Shown in pieces: positions 26,253-35,100 of a stretch of DNA of 64,000 nucleotides. The stretch's first letter is position 1; each line of letters opens with the position of its first letter. This DNA comes from a virus. Location: positions 26,964 through 90,963 of IMG/VR virus record IMGVR_UViG_3300030012_003189, one strand, 5' to 3'. The notes beneath the pieces are model-generated. The model did no database searches, was not told the origin of the DNA, and saw only the letters and a list, made by a program, of their open reading frames with translations. A program made the position numbers and the translations under genes.

Positions 26253-27068
26253 TTAAACAACTGCTCTACCTTTCATATTTTCCCAATCCCTATTTGTTCT
26301 CACAACATCATTGGTTTCTTCTACGGCATTTAAAACATTCGATTCAGTATCTAAATTCATAGCTAAGTATATTAGAGCCGATAAGTCTTTAGGTAAACAA
26401 TGTCCTCCAAATCCAAAATCACCATCTGGTCCTGGTACATTCCAATGTGATTTACCTAATCTATCATCTAATGTTGCATATTCAACAACTTTATCGTAAT
26501 CAATATTTAACTTTTCACACACTTGATATATTTCATTAGCAAAAGAAACTTTAGTTGCCAAAAATGAATTGGTCAAATATTTTACCATTTCAGCGTGGGT
26601 AGAATCTGTTTTAATTATATGAGCTTTTGGAAATACTTTTGAGTATATTCTTCTTAATTTTGTAGTTGATGGTCTTGGTCCTCCTAAGATAATTCTATTT
26701 TGATTATTAAAATCTTCTACTGCATTAGCTTCAGTTAAAAACTCTGGATTGAAAACTATATCAATATCGTAATTTGAATTCCATCGTGCAGTAGTACCTG
26801 GTGATACTGTCGATTTTACAACGATAGTTTTACATTTTTTTAATTTACATATTTTATCAATTGTCCATTCAACTAATTCAGTACTACAACTACCATCACT
26901 ATTCATTGGTGTTGGTAAACAAACGAAAACAATATTTTGTGACATAGCTTCTGTTTCGCCTGATGTTCTTTTGCTTTCATCTAAATCATAAGTGTAAACA
27001 TCGAAGTAATTTTTAAATTTTTGATAAATTGCATTACCAACAAATCCTTGTCCTATAATTCCTATCAT
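26253..27068 (-). CDS. Short UDP-glucose/GDP-mannose dehydrogenase-type protein
   Basis: This 271-residue protein has N-terminal IGIIGQGFVGNAI (NAD-binding), FVCLPTPM, VKSTVSPGTT, FNPEFLTEANAVEDF, TNSFLATKVSFANE and FGFGGHCLPKDLSALI with the catalytic Cys (about residue 223). These are the hallmarks of UDP-glucose 6-dehydrogenase, which oxidises a nucleotide-sugar C6 alcohol to a carboxylate. Family members are usually 390-450 residues; the C-terminal nucleotide-sugar-binding domain is absent here. The remaining piece may have a different substrate. It overlaps RmlB by 4 bases. Confidence 0.75.
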   Translation of the reverse strand: MIGIIGQGFVGNAIYQKFKNYFDVYTYDLDESKRTSGETEAMSQNIVFVCLPTPMNSDGSCSTELVEWTIDKICKLKKCKTIVVKSTVSPGTTARWNSNYDIDIVFNPEFLTEANAVEDFNNQNRIILGGPRPSTTKLRRIYSKVFPKAHIIKTDSTHAEMVKYLTNSFLATKVSFANEIYQVCEKLNIDYDKVVEYATLDDRLGKSHWNVPGPDGDFGFGGHCLPKDLSALIYLAMNLDTESNVLNAVEETNDVVRTNRDWENMKGRAVV

Positions 27069-27946
27069 AATTGTTCTTTTAAATATTCAAATAACGTTTT
27101 TGTTATTTTTGGTTTTTCAAAATCTGTATCTAATGTATATCTTCTATCATGCCCTTTTCTATCTTCTACAAATTCATACTTTGGTGCTTTACCTAAAAGA
27201 AATGCTATGTGAGCTACTATATCTATATTTTGTAAAGTATCACCACTACCAATATTATAAGTACCTTCTTTATATAACATTAATTTTAAGATTTCTTTAA
27301 CATTATCTTCGACCCAAATCCATTCTCTAATTTGTTTACCATCACCATATACAGGTATTGGTTTATCCTCTTTTATTGAACGCATGATTGTGGGAATAAA
27401 CTTTTCACTATGTTGGTTAATACCAAAGTTGTTACAAGTACGAGTTATAACATAAGGTAATCCAAACGTATGTCCACAACTATAAACTAACATATCAGCC
27501 GATGCTTTTGTTGCTGAGTAGTAAGATGATGGATATAAAAAGTTTTGTTCAAACGATGCATCAATATCTAATAAATCTAAATCACCATAAACTTCATCGG
27601 TACTGATTTGTACAAACTTTTGTAACTTTGGATTTTTTCTAGCTAATTCTAAAAGATTATATGTTCCTTCTATATTTGTTTTTACAAAAGGTTTACCATC
27701 TTTGATTGAGTTATCAACATGAGATTCAGCTGCAAAGTTTACTAAAAAATCATACTCACCTAAATCTTCTGCGGTTACATCACATATATCTTTTTTTAGA
27801 ATTGGTATCTTTGGAATACTATCTACATTGGAAGCGTATGTTAGTTTATCTACTACCAAAACATCTAATCCTTTACTAACACATAAATTAGCAAAAGAAG
27901 AACCTATAAAACCAGCTCCACCAGTAATGATTACTCTTATACTCAT
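27065..27946 (-). CDS. rmlB: dTDP-glucose 4,6-dehydratase
   Basis: This 293-residue extended SDR has the RmlB motifs ITGGAGFIGSS, NFAAESHVDNSI, STDEVYGDL, the catalytic YSATK within SSYYSATKASADML (about residue 140), TRTCNNFG and the C-terminal RKGHDRRYTLD. RmlB converts dTDP-glucose to dTDP-4-keto-6-deoxyglucose, the branch point for many deoxysugars. The normal length is about 340-350, so it is on the short side. An RmlC-like epimerase is encoded at 9684-10289. No glucose-1-phosphate thymidylyltransferase (RmlA) is visible here, so the activated sugar probably comes from the host or from outside the window. Confidence 0.85.
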   Translation of the reverse strand: MSIRVIITGGAGFIGSSFANLCVSKGLDVLVVDKLTYASNVDSIPKIPILKKDICDVTAEDLGEYDFLVNFAAESHVDNSIKDGKPFVKTNIEGTYNLLELARKNPKLQKFVQISTDEVYGDLDLLDIDASFEQNFLYPSSYYSATKASADMLVYSCGHTFGLPYVITRTCNNFGINQHSEKFIPTIMRSIKEDKPIPVYGDGKQIREWIWVEDNVKEILKLMLYKEGTYNIGSGDTLQNIDIVAHIAFLLGKAPKYEFVEDRKGHDRRYTLDTDFEKPKITKTLFEYLKEQL

Positions 27947-28578
27947 ATTAAATTTGTCTTTGGGTTTTTAAATGAATCAGCATGATATTTAAAAATAGCT
28001 GAATACACTCCATCATTATTCCATTTCCTACCATTTCTATAAAATTGCTGGTGTTTTAGTTCTAATCTATCACATAAAGAATAAATGAAATCTGGTGAAA
28101 CATAATTTATATTTTCTAATAAAAATAAATACCCACCAACATTTAAATACTTATCTAAATCTCTAAAAAACTTTTTATGAAAACTATAATCTTCATCAAC
28201 TAATATTCTTGGATTATGATTAGTATGTTTTGGTTTATGTGGAAAATGTGGTGGATTTGAACAAATAAAATCAACCTTTGGTCCATCATAATTATCAAAA
28301 GCATCACTTACATAAAACTTAGCATCTAAGTTATTTTGCTTATTTGTTTCTTCTATACACTCTCTATTTGGTTCATAAATATCTATTAGATGAATATCTT
28401 TTATTCCATATTTCATAGCTATATGAAACCCCATAAAGCCAGGTCCACTACACATTTCCATTATGGAATTTACCTTTGGGAAATCATAATTTTGGTAATC
28501 ACGCACCCAATTTATTCCACCACCATTTAATCCCCTTTTCCAATATACATTGTTAAAATTTAACATTACTGAATCCAT
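27943..28578 (-). CDS. SAM-dependent methyltransferase with NPPH motif
   Basis: This 211-residue protein has the SAM-binding motif MEMCSGPGFMGFHIA, the acidic IHLIDIYEPN and then FICSNPPHFPH, an NPP(F/Y/H) active-site motif found in HemK/PrmC and N6-adenine methyltransferases. It may modify a glutamine in a protein or an amino group of a base; a sugar amino group is also possible. It overlaps the start of RmlB and the end of the nuclease fusion gene. The substrate is not decided. Confidence 0.7.
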   Translation of the reverse strand: MDSVMLNFNNVYWKRGLNGGGINWVRDYQNYDFPKVNSIMEMCSGPGFMGFHIAMKYGIKDIHLIDIYEPNRECIEETNKQNNLDAKFYVSDAFDNYDGPKVDFICSNPPHFPHKPKHTNHNPRILVDEDYSFHKKFFRDLDKYLNVGGYLFLLENINYVSPDFIYSLCDRLELKHQQFYRNGRKWNNDGVYSAIFKYHADSFKNPKTNLI

Positions 28579-31500
28579 TCACTTTTTTTATTTCTACTAA
28601 ACTATCAACAACGTCTCTCATTGAATCAATATGTGATATAATCATAACAAAATCAAATTGAGTTTTTAAATATGCGAATAACATATAAAGAGATGTTAAG
28701 TTTTCATTATCTAATGTACCAAATCCTTCATCAATTACTAAGAAGTTAGGTCTTGGAAGGTTACAGACATTGATTAGAGCAATTCTAATTGCTAAACCTG
28801 ATATGAACCTCTCCATACCACTACACATCTCTAATCCCCATTTCTGGTCATCGTAAACAATAAATGCGTTAACATTCTTACCATCCATCTCCAACTGCAT
28901 TCCAAAGTCAACAATCTGTCCTAAGATGTTATTTACTTCACCTTCAATCATAGGTAATGCTTTTTGTATCAACTCATATGATACACCATCTCTACCCAAT
29001 GAGTTAAGATAATACTCAAATAGATTATGAGTTTCTTCTAAATCTTTTACTTCTTTAATTCTATCTTCGATTGTTTCTTTTTGATTTTGTAAAGCAGATA
29101 TTGTACCATTCATTCTTAGAATATCGGTATTATTATTTCTGATTATTTGCTTTATTTTTGTTAAATCAGAACGAACATCTACAATCTCATCTCTAACTTC
29201 TTTATTTTTCTTAATCTGTTTTTCATTCTTATAATATTCTTCGATAAGTTGTTCCTGTTGAGTGATTTGTGTAGAATTCTTAAATTCTTCGGTCTCAATT
29301 GTTGATAACTTGTTAATAAGTTGAGATATCTCTCTATCAATCTTATCTTCTTTTTCTTTAGCTTCATTGAAATTTTTCCATTCTTCCTCTAAAGTTTTTA
29401 AAGAATCTATTTTAATTTCCAATTCAGATAATTTAGATTTTAGCTCTTTATTTTCTGATTCTTTTTCATCTAATTCTTTATCTACCTTTTCTTTTTGCTC
29501 TAAGATTGTTTGTGAGTTTTCCATACAGATATCACATTGTTCATTGTATTTGTGTGAATCTAAATGTTGTTTTCTTTCATATAGAGAATCTAACTTTATT
29601 TCTACTTTATCTAATTCTGACTTTATTTTATTAGAATCAAATTTTGCTTCGCTTAGAGAATCCATTCCCTCTTCTAATACTTCTTCATCAAATTTATCTA
29701 AAATCTCCTCTAACGTTATCTGAAGTTCTTCTCGTTGGGTGATTCTGTTTTGAATCGAATCCTTATCTGTATCTACCTTATCTTTTTTCTTTTGTAGGAT
29801 TTTTAATCTTTTTTCTAATTCCTCAATCGATACACCACTATCGGCATTTAACTTTACAATCTTTTCATTTAATCTTACAATTTGATTTTGTAAATCCTCT
29901 TCTTTACCTTTAGCAGTTTCTTGTTCTTTCTCCATTTCCCCATACTCCTCAATAGAAGTTTTAAGGTCGTTTTCGATATCGGCCAGTCGGGTCGTAAAAT
30001 CATCACTCTTGAATTTTCTGATAAGTGAAGCGTTATCCCTATTCTCATCACTTGCTAATCCATATAGTTTATCAAAGATATCTACTCCCATAAATTGAGC
30101 TAATATCTCCTTTCTTTCGGATTGTGATTTATCTATGAATAGTGCGTTATCACCTTGTAGTGATAAAGTAGTAAGTACGAAATCCTCATACTTACCTAAG
30201 TATTGTATAATTGATTTGTTTGTATCCTTTCGTTGTTCACCATTAAGTGAAGTGATATGTCCATTCTCATCACTCCAAAAATCCACATCTACTTTTAGAT
30301 TTCTTCCGTGATTAATTAACTTAGCTCTTCTCTCAATGTAGTAATCCACTTCATCTATTTGGAAGTGTAGTTTACATCTAAAGTGTGTTTTACGATTATT
30401 AAGTATGTTCTTAGCCATAAATGTTCTACTTGTCTTATCGTAGATACAAAAGGATAAGGAATCAAATAGTGCTGATTTACCACTAGCATTAGGAGCAAAG
30501 ATACCAACGATACCTTTTGTTTTAGTAAAATCAACTTTGTTACCCTCACCATAGGAGAACATATTAGTAAACTCAAATGATTGTGGTATCCATTGTATGT
30601 TAGGAGTTACATCATCATCTGTAAGTTTTGTATTGATATCTCTGTTGATTTGCTGAATCTTATCTATCGTATCATCATCTGCCAAATATTGTCTTTCCAA
30701 ATATCCTTTGATAAGTTCGTTTTGTAATTCAACATCCCTAACATTACCGATGGTTAAGTTCGTATCGAAATCACCAATTTTTTGTTTAGTCAAAGTATCC
30801 ATTCGAGTTACAGTAAACTCTTGTACTTTGTATTTCTTTTTGATTTCAGTTAAAGCCCTTTTGATTTGGGATGGGTCAGTATTTGATATCCTAACTCTCA
30901 ATCGAGGTTTTTTGGGCATATCAGTTACATCAGGAACAACTCCATTATCTACATCTAATGTGTAGAATCCATAATCATTAGGAATGTTAAATTCTTCGAA
31001 TGTACGAGTAGGTACATCCCACAACAAGTATCCATGCTTATCCAGCGATTCACCATGATTTTGTTGAATCATAGAACCAGCATAGGCGATATGGTCTCCT
31101 CCAATAGTTTGTCTTTTGTGTATATCTCCCAATAGAGCCATATCAAATCCATCGAACATTTCTTCAGTAAATGAGTTAGAAGATACGATGTATCCAACAT
31201 CAGTTTTTGAATCATTTACCGGTCCGTGAAAAACACATATTTTATGTGCTCCATCAACGGTATCTGCTTTAGGCCAATTTTCCTTGTTATCCAATATAGA
31301 ATACACAACAAAAGTAAGATTGTGGATATTATAGACACCAGTATCACGAAGATAATGAATTCGAGGATTTGAGAGATTTTCGATAATAGGTGTGAGTACA
31401 TCTAGTCTGTAGTTATTATTTAAGTTACAATCGTGGTTACCTGTGATTAACACAGTCTCTCTCAGTTTAGCACATTCGGTTAGAAACCAACTAATCTCCT

Positions 31501-31693
31501 GCACTAATTCGGGTGACATCTCAGTTTTAGCATGAGCAATATCACCAGCAATATAGATGATAGAATCTTCTATATTATCTTGTTTAACTTGTTTTAAGAA
31601 TTTATTGAATACTTCTCTGTATTCTTTGTGTCTCTTCAGATTTCTAATATGTAAATCTGCTAAGTGATAAATTTTATTTATGGTATAACTCAT
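28553..31693 (-). CDS. Mre11/Rad50-type recombination nuclease, fused gp47-gp46
   Basis: This 1046-residue protein joins two T4 proteins. The N terminus is the metallophosphoesterase nuclease (gp47/Mre11): DLHIR (12), AGDIAHAK (49), TGNHD (84) and LGDIHKRQ (about 193). The C-terminal part is an SMC-type ATPase (gp46/Rad50): Walker A APNASGKSAL (about 400), a long coiled coil with a CDIC zinc-hook-like motif (about 719), the signature CSGMERFISGLAIRIAL (about 960) and Walker B VIDEGFGTLD (about 987). It resects DNA ends for recombination-dependent replication. In T4 these are separate genes. Confidence 0.9.
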   Translation of the reverse strand: MSYTINKIYHLADLHIRNLKRHKEYREVFNKFLKQVKQDNIEDSIIYIAGDIAHAKTEMSPELVQEISWFLTECAKLRETVLITGNHDCNLNNNYRLDVLTPIIENLSNPRIHYLRDTGVYNIHNLTFVVYSILDNKENWPKADTVDGAHKICVFHGPVNDSKTDVGYIVSSNSFTEEMFDGFDMALLGDIHKRQTIGGDHIAYAGSMIQQNHGESLDKHGYLLWDVPTRTFEEFNIPNDYGFYTLDVDNGVVPDVTDMPKKPRLRVRISNTDPSQIKRALTEIKKKYKVQEFTVTRMDTLTKQKIGDFDTNLTIGNVRDVELQNELIKGYLERQYLADDDTIDKIQQINRDINTKLTDDDVTPNIQWIPQSFEFTNMFSYGEGNKVDFTKTKGIVGIFAPNASGKSALFDSLSFCIYDKTSRTFMAKNILNNRKTHFRCKLHFQIDEVDYYIERRAKLINHGRNLKVDVDFWSDENGHITSLNGEQRKDTNKSIIQYLGKYEDFVLTTLSLQGDNALFIDKSQSERKEILAQFMGVDIFDKLYGLASDENRDNASLIRKFKSDDFTTRLADIENDLKTSIEEYGEMEKEQETAKGKEEDLQNQIVRLNEKIVKLNADSGVSIEELEKRLKILQKKKDKVDTDKDSIQNRITQREELQITLEEILDKFDEEVLEEGMDSLSEAKFDSNKIKSELDKVEIKLDSLYERKQHLDSHKYNEQCDICMENSQTILEQKEKVDKELDEKESENKELKSKLSELEIKIDSLKTLEEEWKNFNEAKEKEDKIDREISQLINKLSTIETEEFKNSTQITQQEQLIEEYYKNEKQIKKNKEVRDEIVDVRSDLTKIKQIIRNNNTDILRMNGTISALQNQKETIEDRIKEVKDLEETHNLFEYYLNSLGRDGVSYELIQKALPMIEGEVNNILGQIVDFGMQLEMDGKNVNAFIVYDDQKWGLEMCSGMERFISGLAIRIALINVCNLPRPNFLVIDEGFGTLDNENLTSLYMLFAYLKTQFDFVMIISHIDSMRDVVDSLVEIKKVNGFSNVKF

Positions 31694-32708
31694 AAAATAT
31701 ATTTTCTAATTTATTTTTGTGGTGTTCCAAAAAGTCTAATAGCTTTTGGTAATTTCTTTCATATACATCTTTGTACTGTAAACTAAATTCTTTACACTCT
31801 TCTAAAGAAAGTTCACATATTCGTTTACAAATTTCCAGTTGTTGTGTTTTATGGTCTAATCCAAAATAGTTTGGAAATTCAAATCCAAATGATTCTAAAT
31901 AATCATAAGCTTCTTTTTGTATCACATTTATAGATGGTCTTTTAAACATAAAAGATTTAAGTGTTTTTTCGGTACAACTTACTAACCAATGACAGTTATC
32001 ATATTGTGTTGTTCTAGTTTCAATATCCAAAGAAAAAATCGATTGAAAATCTTCATTTGGTAAAGTGTATGATTTAAAATCATTATCTATCTCATGGTTT
32101 TTGGCTTTATTGTGTAATTCTACTTCTGATTCAAATAATTTTTGTTCAATTGAATTTTTTTCAAATTCACCATATTGTTCTTGAAATGCGTTTATACTAT
32201 ATACAAATGATTTATAATCTCTTAAACCTTTACAAAATATATTTCTTTCTTCATTTGGTCTACCAAGCTTAGATATTAGATTATACTTAGGTTCTTTTTT
32301 ATCAAGATTATATTTTTTTAAGTACAATTCAGTAATATCTCCAAAAGAACCAATTGATGTATATGTGTTTTTTAGTAATTTGTATGGAGATTCTTTTGAA
32401 AAAAAGTTAAATATTATATGGATATTATCTTTTAATGTAGAAAGTAAAGGATAGTCTGCGTTAAATTCATCCCAATAAAGTTCAGTCATATGTACAATAA
32501 CCTTATCATATTTTTTGTATAATTTTGTATTTACTAAAGTCTTTACACATTCTAATACTTTAGAATCACATATAACATATGCTATATCATCTCTATCATA
32601 TTTTTTTAGTAAAGAAGCTATAGTATTATACCTTTTATCTAAAGGTCTTTTTAAAAATTGTAAAGTTATTGTGTTAAATTTTTTATCCTTATATTCGAAT
32701 ATCATCAA
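31674..32708 (-). CDS. Hypothetical protein, divergent member of the glycosyltransferase-like family (paralogue D)
   Basis: This 344-residue protein has a CTEKTLKSFMFKRPSINVI segment near residue 247 followed by DYLESFGFEFPNYF, which parallels the SEKVxKxL...PFIV...L..LGF.TF block of the genes at 857, 2227 and 7902, but with weaker conservation. The N-terminal half is unassigned. It sits between the SGNH hydrolase and the gp47-gp46 fusion, overlapping both by about 20 bases. A glycan role is inferred only from this similarity. It could also be an unrelated phage protein. Confidence 0.4.
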   Translation of the reverse strand: MMIFEYKDKKFNTITLQFLKRPLDKRYNTIASLLKKYDRDDIAYVICDSKVLECVKTLVNTKLYKKYDKVIVHMTELYWDEFNADYPLLSTLKDNIHIIFNFFSKESPYKLLKNTYTSIGSFGDITELYLKKYNLDKKEPKYNLISKLGRPNEERNIFCKGLRDYKSFVYSINAFQEQYGEFEKNSIEQKLFESEVELHNKAKNHEIDNDFKSYTLPNEDFQSIFSLDIETRTTQYDNCHWLVSCTEKTLKSFMFKRPSINVIQKEAYDYLESFGFEFPNYFGLDHKTQQLEICKRICELSLEECKEFSLQYKDVYERNYQKLLDFLEHHKNKLENIFYELYHK

Positions 32709-33510
32709 TAAATTCTTTTAACTTTTCAGCTATTATTTTATATCCTTTATAATTTGGATGTAATCCATTTTTATATTCCCTTTCATTAAAAGCAACATCA
32801 CCCTCCCATATTTTCTCAGTACTATTTTTAAGTTCATCAAACATTGTTGATTCTGGCTTATAATAATATTTTTTATTTAGTACATCATATGGTACTATTT
32901 TATTTTCATAATCAGTTTTGGGTTTTTGAGCTTCAAATGCATTACACATTATATATTTTATATTTTTATCTTCTAAAAGAAATTGACAATAAATTTTAAA
33001 ACACATTGTATAATAATCTAAAATTACATCACTAAACATTTCTGTTATAAATTTCTTTTTGAAATCTCTCCATACTGGATGCCCATCATCAGTAAATAAT
33101 CCGTGCATTTCATTATCTAAAAGCATATCTTCACTTTTAAACAACCATCTACCAGTATCATCTTTATTTTGTTGTGGTAAGCAAAATAACCTATCTCTAT
33201 ATTTAGATGACCACATCATAACAACCAACGTATCCTCTGTACACTTATTCAACACATTTACCAATTGAAGCATTATTGTTTCATTAGAACAACCAGGCAC
33301 TGCTTTAATGTCATAATCACACCCATACATTTCAGCTAATTGAGCTACCCAAGAGCCAGGTGTACACCTATCATAATATGGTTTGGAAACATTATCATCT
33401 GTTTGTTCTTTTGCATTTAAAAGTAATTTCTTTTCTTCTTTCGATAGTAAAGAACTACCTTCTCCAAAAGTCCAACTATCACCAATACCTATAATTTTTT
33501 TAAACTTCAT
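32689..33510 (-). CDS. SGNH/GDSL-type hydrolase
   Basis: This 273-residue protein begins with IIGIGDSWTFGEGSSL (block I, nucleophile Ser in GDSWTFG), has VPGCSNETIMLQLV (block II), MMWSSKYRDR (block III position) and a C-terminal NGLHPNYKGYKIIAEKL, with His in block V. The order matches an SGNH esterase or acyltransferase. It overlaps the primase start by 4 bases, so it is carried in the replication operon. A role in editing O-acyl groups on glycans is likely, by analogy with the copy at 5323-5958. Its substrate is unknown. Confidence 0.75.
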   Translation of the reverse strand: MKFKKIIGIGDSWTFGEGSSLLSKEEKKLLLNAKEQTDDNVSKPYYDRCTPGSWVAQLAEMYGCDYDIKAVPGCSNETIMLQLVNVLNKCTEDTLVVMMWSSKYRDRLFCLPQQNKDDTGRWLFKSEDMLLDNEMHGLFTDDGHPVWRDFKKKFITEMFSDVILDYYTMCFKIYCQFLLEDKNIKYIMCNAFEAQKPKTDYENKIVPYDVLNKKYYYKPESTMFDELKNSTEKIWEGDVAFNEREYKNGLHPNYKGYKIIAEKLKEFIDDIRI

Positions 33511-34448
33511 ATACCCATTAGTTTTTGAGATATAACATCCTCAAATCCACTTTTCTTTGTTTTCTTTAGCATTTTGTTGACTTCTGAAAATCCCATATCA
33601 CCGGCATCTTTTTCTGTAGGTAAGATGTTTGTAACTGTAATTCCGTTATTCATAAAATAGTTTACATAGTAAAGAGCTTGGTCTTGTGCATCTTTATCTA
33701 ATAATATTTTTATTTCTTTTACACCTTTTTTATAGATATTATCCATTAAAGTTTTTGGAATAAATTTACCCAAAAGAGGGATAGCATTTCGTTTGATACT
33801 CATCGCATCAAAAACTCCTTCACAAAGTGTAATAGGTTTTTGCCAATTGATTTGATTTTCAAAGATTGTAACATTCTTCGATACCGGCGGATTTTTATAT
33901 TTAAACTTTTCCTCAGAGAATACAGACCGTGCGATGAAGTAATTGAGTCTATTATCTCTATCATAACTCGGAATAATAATACGATTGGTGTAAATACCAC
34001 CATCACAATACCCAATATTATAACGAATAATATCTTCCTTAGTAATACCTCTATCTTTTGCATATTGTACCACCTTTCTATATAATGGATTTAAACCTTT
34101 CGGTTCTACCAATAGAGATTTAAATTCTGATGGTAACCTTAGTTCTACCTTTTCTTCATCGGTAGGTGTTGCTGAAACGATATAATCATCACCATATATT
34201 TCATAAACTTTTTTGATTTTTTTAGAATCAACTTGTAATCTTTTTAGTAGAGTTTGTATTTTTCTACCTTTAGCATCACATACCCAACAATGCCATTGTT
34301 GTGTTTCTAAGTTTACTTGTAACTTCTTTTTATGATGGTGACAAAATGGACAGTGATGTGCTTGTTCATTACCTCTTAGAGATGTACCAACACCCAAAAT
34401 TTCATCCAAAATGTTAATTATAACCGATTTATCTCGTTGTGAGAGCAT
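33507..34448 (-). CDS. DnaG-type DNA primase (T4 gp61-like)
   Basis: This 313-residue protein has an N-terminal zinc finger, HCPFC (about 33) and WHCWVC (about 54), then a TOPRIM catalytic region: TLCEGVFDAMS with the metal-binding Glu (about 208) and LLDKDAQDQ with the DxD (about 249). This layout matches DnaG primases and the short T4 gp61 class, which make RNA primers for lagging-strand synthesis with the gp41 helicase. The helicase is not in the window. The upstream gap holds a class II promoter-like sequence with a 15-base identity to another site. Confidence 0.85.
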   Translation of the reverse strand: MLSQRDKSVIINILDEILGVGTSLRGNEQAHHCPFCHHHKKKLQVNLETQQWHCWVCDAKGRKIQTLLKRLQVDSKKIKKVYEIYGDDYIVSATPTDEEKVELRLPSEFKSLLVEPKGLNPLYRKVVQYAKDRGITKEDIIRYNIGYCDGGIYTNRIIIPSYDRDNRLNYFIARSVFSEEKFKYKNPPVSKNVTIFENQINWQKPITLCEGVFDAMSIKRNAIPLLGKFIPKTLMDNIYKKGVKEIKILLDKDAQDQALYYVNYFMNNGITVTNILPTEKDAGDMGFSEVNKMLKKTKKSGFEDVISQKLMGI

Positions 34449-34469
34449 AAGATATACAATTTACAATGT

Positions 34470-34484
34470 AAATATACGAAAAAT
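34470..34484 (-). promoter_or_regulatory. Class II promoter candidate, upstream of primase
   Basis: The coding strand reads ATTTTTCGTATATTT, then ACATTG, 21 bases upstream of the ATG at 34448. The same 15 bases occur upstream of the lysis gene at 58304-58318 (there followed by G). The TATATTTA/G part fits the TAnnTTTG pattern known for Bacteroidota sigma factors. It is read as a promoter by inference. Confidence 0.45.
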
Positions 34485-34487
34485 TTT

Positions 34488-34898
34488 TCAATTTTCCAAA
34501 TCTTTTCTAAAGAATTTTCCTAAAATATTATCATTAAAGCAATGAGATTCATATAAAACATTATGTTTTATCTGTTCTTCTAACTCATAATAAGTCATTG
34601 CTTTCTTTGTTTTACAGAATCGTAAGATGAATTTTTCGATATCATCACCATCCCACTTCTTTACTTCAGCGTGTGATGATTGATAATCTTTCCAATTTGA
34701 TTCTTTTACTACCTTTCTTTTTCTCTTTGTACCTTTTAGTGGTGGTAGTGTTCGGTGTGCGTACAAAGATTTTCTTCCGATATAAAATTCACCTGATATT
34801 TTCTTTCGGATTTTGTATATAAATCCTATTGAATCTTCAGGCATATCGGAAATTTCGGTAATCAGTTTACCTTCATATTTCCATGTGGGCATAGTCAA
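34488..34898 (-). CDS. GIY-YIG-type endonuclease-like protein
   Basis: This 136-residue protein has SIGFIYKIRKKISGEFYIGRKS, a GIY-YIG-like pair of strands (IYKI...YIGR), followed by KESNWKDYQSS and TYYELEEQI. This arrangement matches a widespread phage family with the GIY-YIG nuclease fold, in which Tyr, Arg and Glu act at a metal site. It may cut DNA in replication, recombination or homing, but there is no sign of an intron beside it. It lies 39 bases before the primase gene. Confidence 0.65.
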   Translation of the reverse strand: MTMPTWKYEGKLITEISDMPEDSIGFIYKIRKKISGEFYIGRKSLYAHRTLPPLKGTKRKRKVVKESNWKDYQSSHAEVKKWDGDDIEKFILRFCKTKKAMTYYELEEQIKHNVLYESHCFNDNILGKFFRKDLEN

Positions 34899-34903
34899 AA
34901 AGT

Positions 34904-35083
34904 TTAGTAATCAACTGAATCAGAGTATTTTTTTAAGTTCAGTTTGCCGCCTCTTGCTTTTTCTAAGTTTGGTTTTGTAGATATATCTTTTCCACCATCC
35001 AATGAGATGGGAGTTTTATCTTTTGAGTCTTTTCCTAATTTTGAAAACTCAGAAGCTTTAAATAAATCAAGTATTGAAGCCAT
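34904..35083 (-). CDS. Small basic protein, 59 aa
   Basis: This 59-residue ORF, ATG at 35081-35083 and TAA at 34904-34906, is followed by the GIY-YIG gene after five bases. A ribosome binding site-like AAGAGGAAA and an ATATTTATAT element (17 bases upstream) precede it, so it is likely a real gene. The sequence is Lys/Ser-rich (LFKASEFSKLGKDSKD, NLEKARGGKLNLKKY) with no known motif. Its function is unknown. Confidence 0.6.
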   Translation of the reverse strand: MASILDLFKASEFSKLGKDSKDKTPISLDGGKDISTKPNLEKARGGKLNLKKYSDSVDY

Positions 35084-35100
35084 AATATTTTTCCTCTTTT

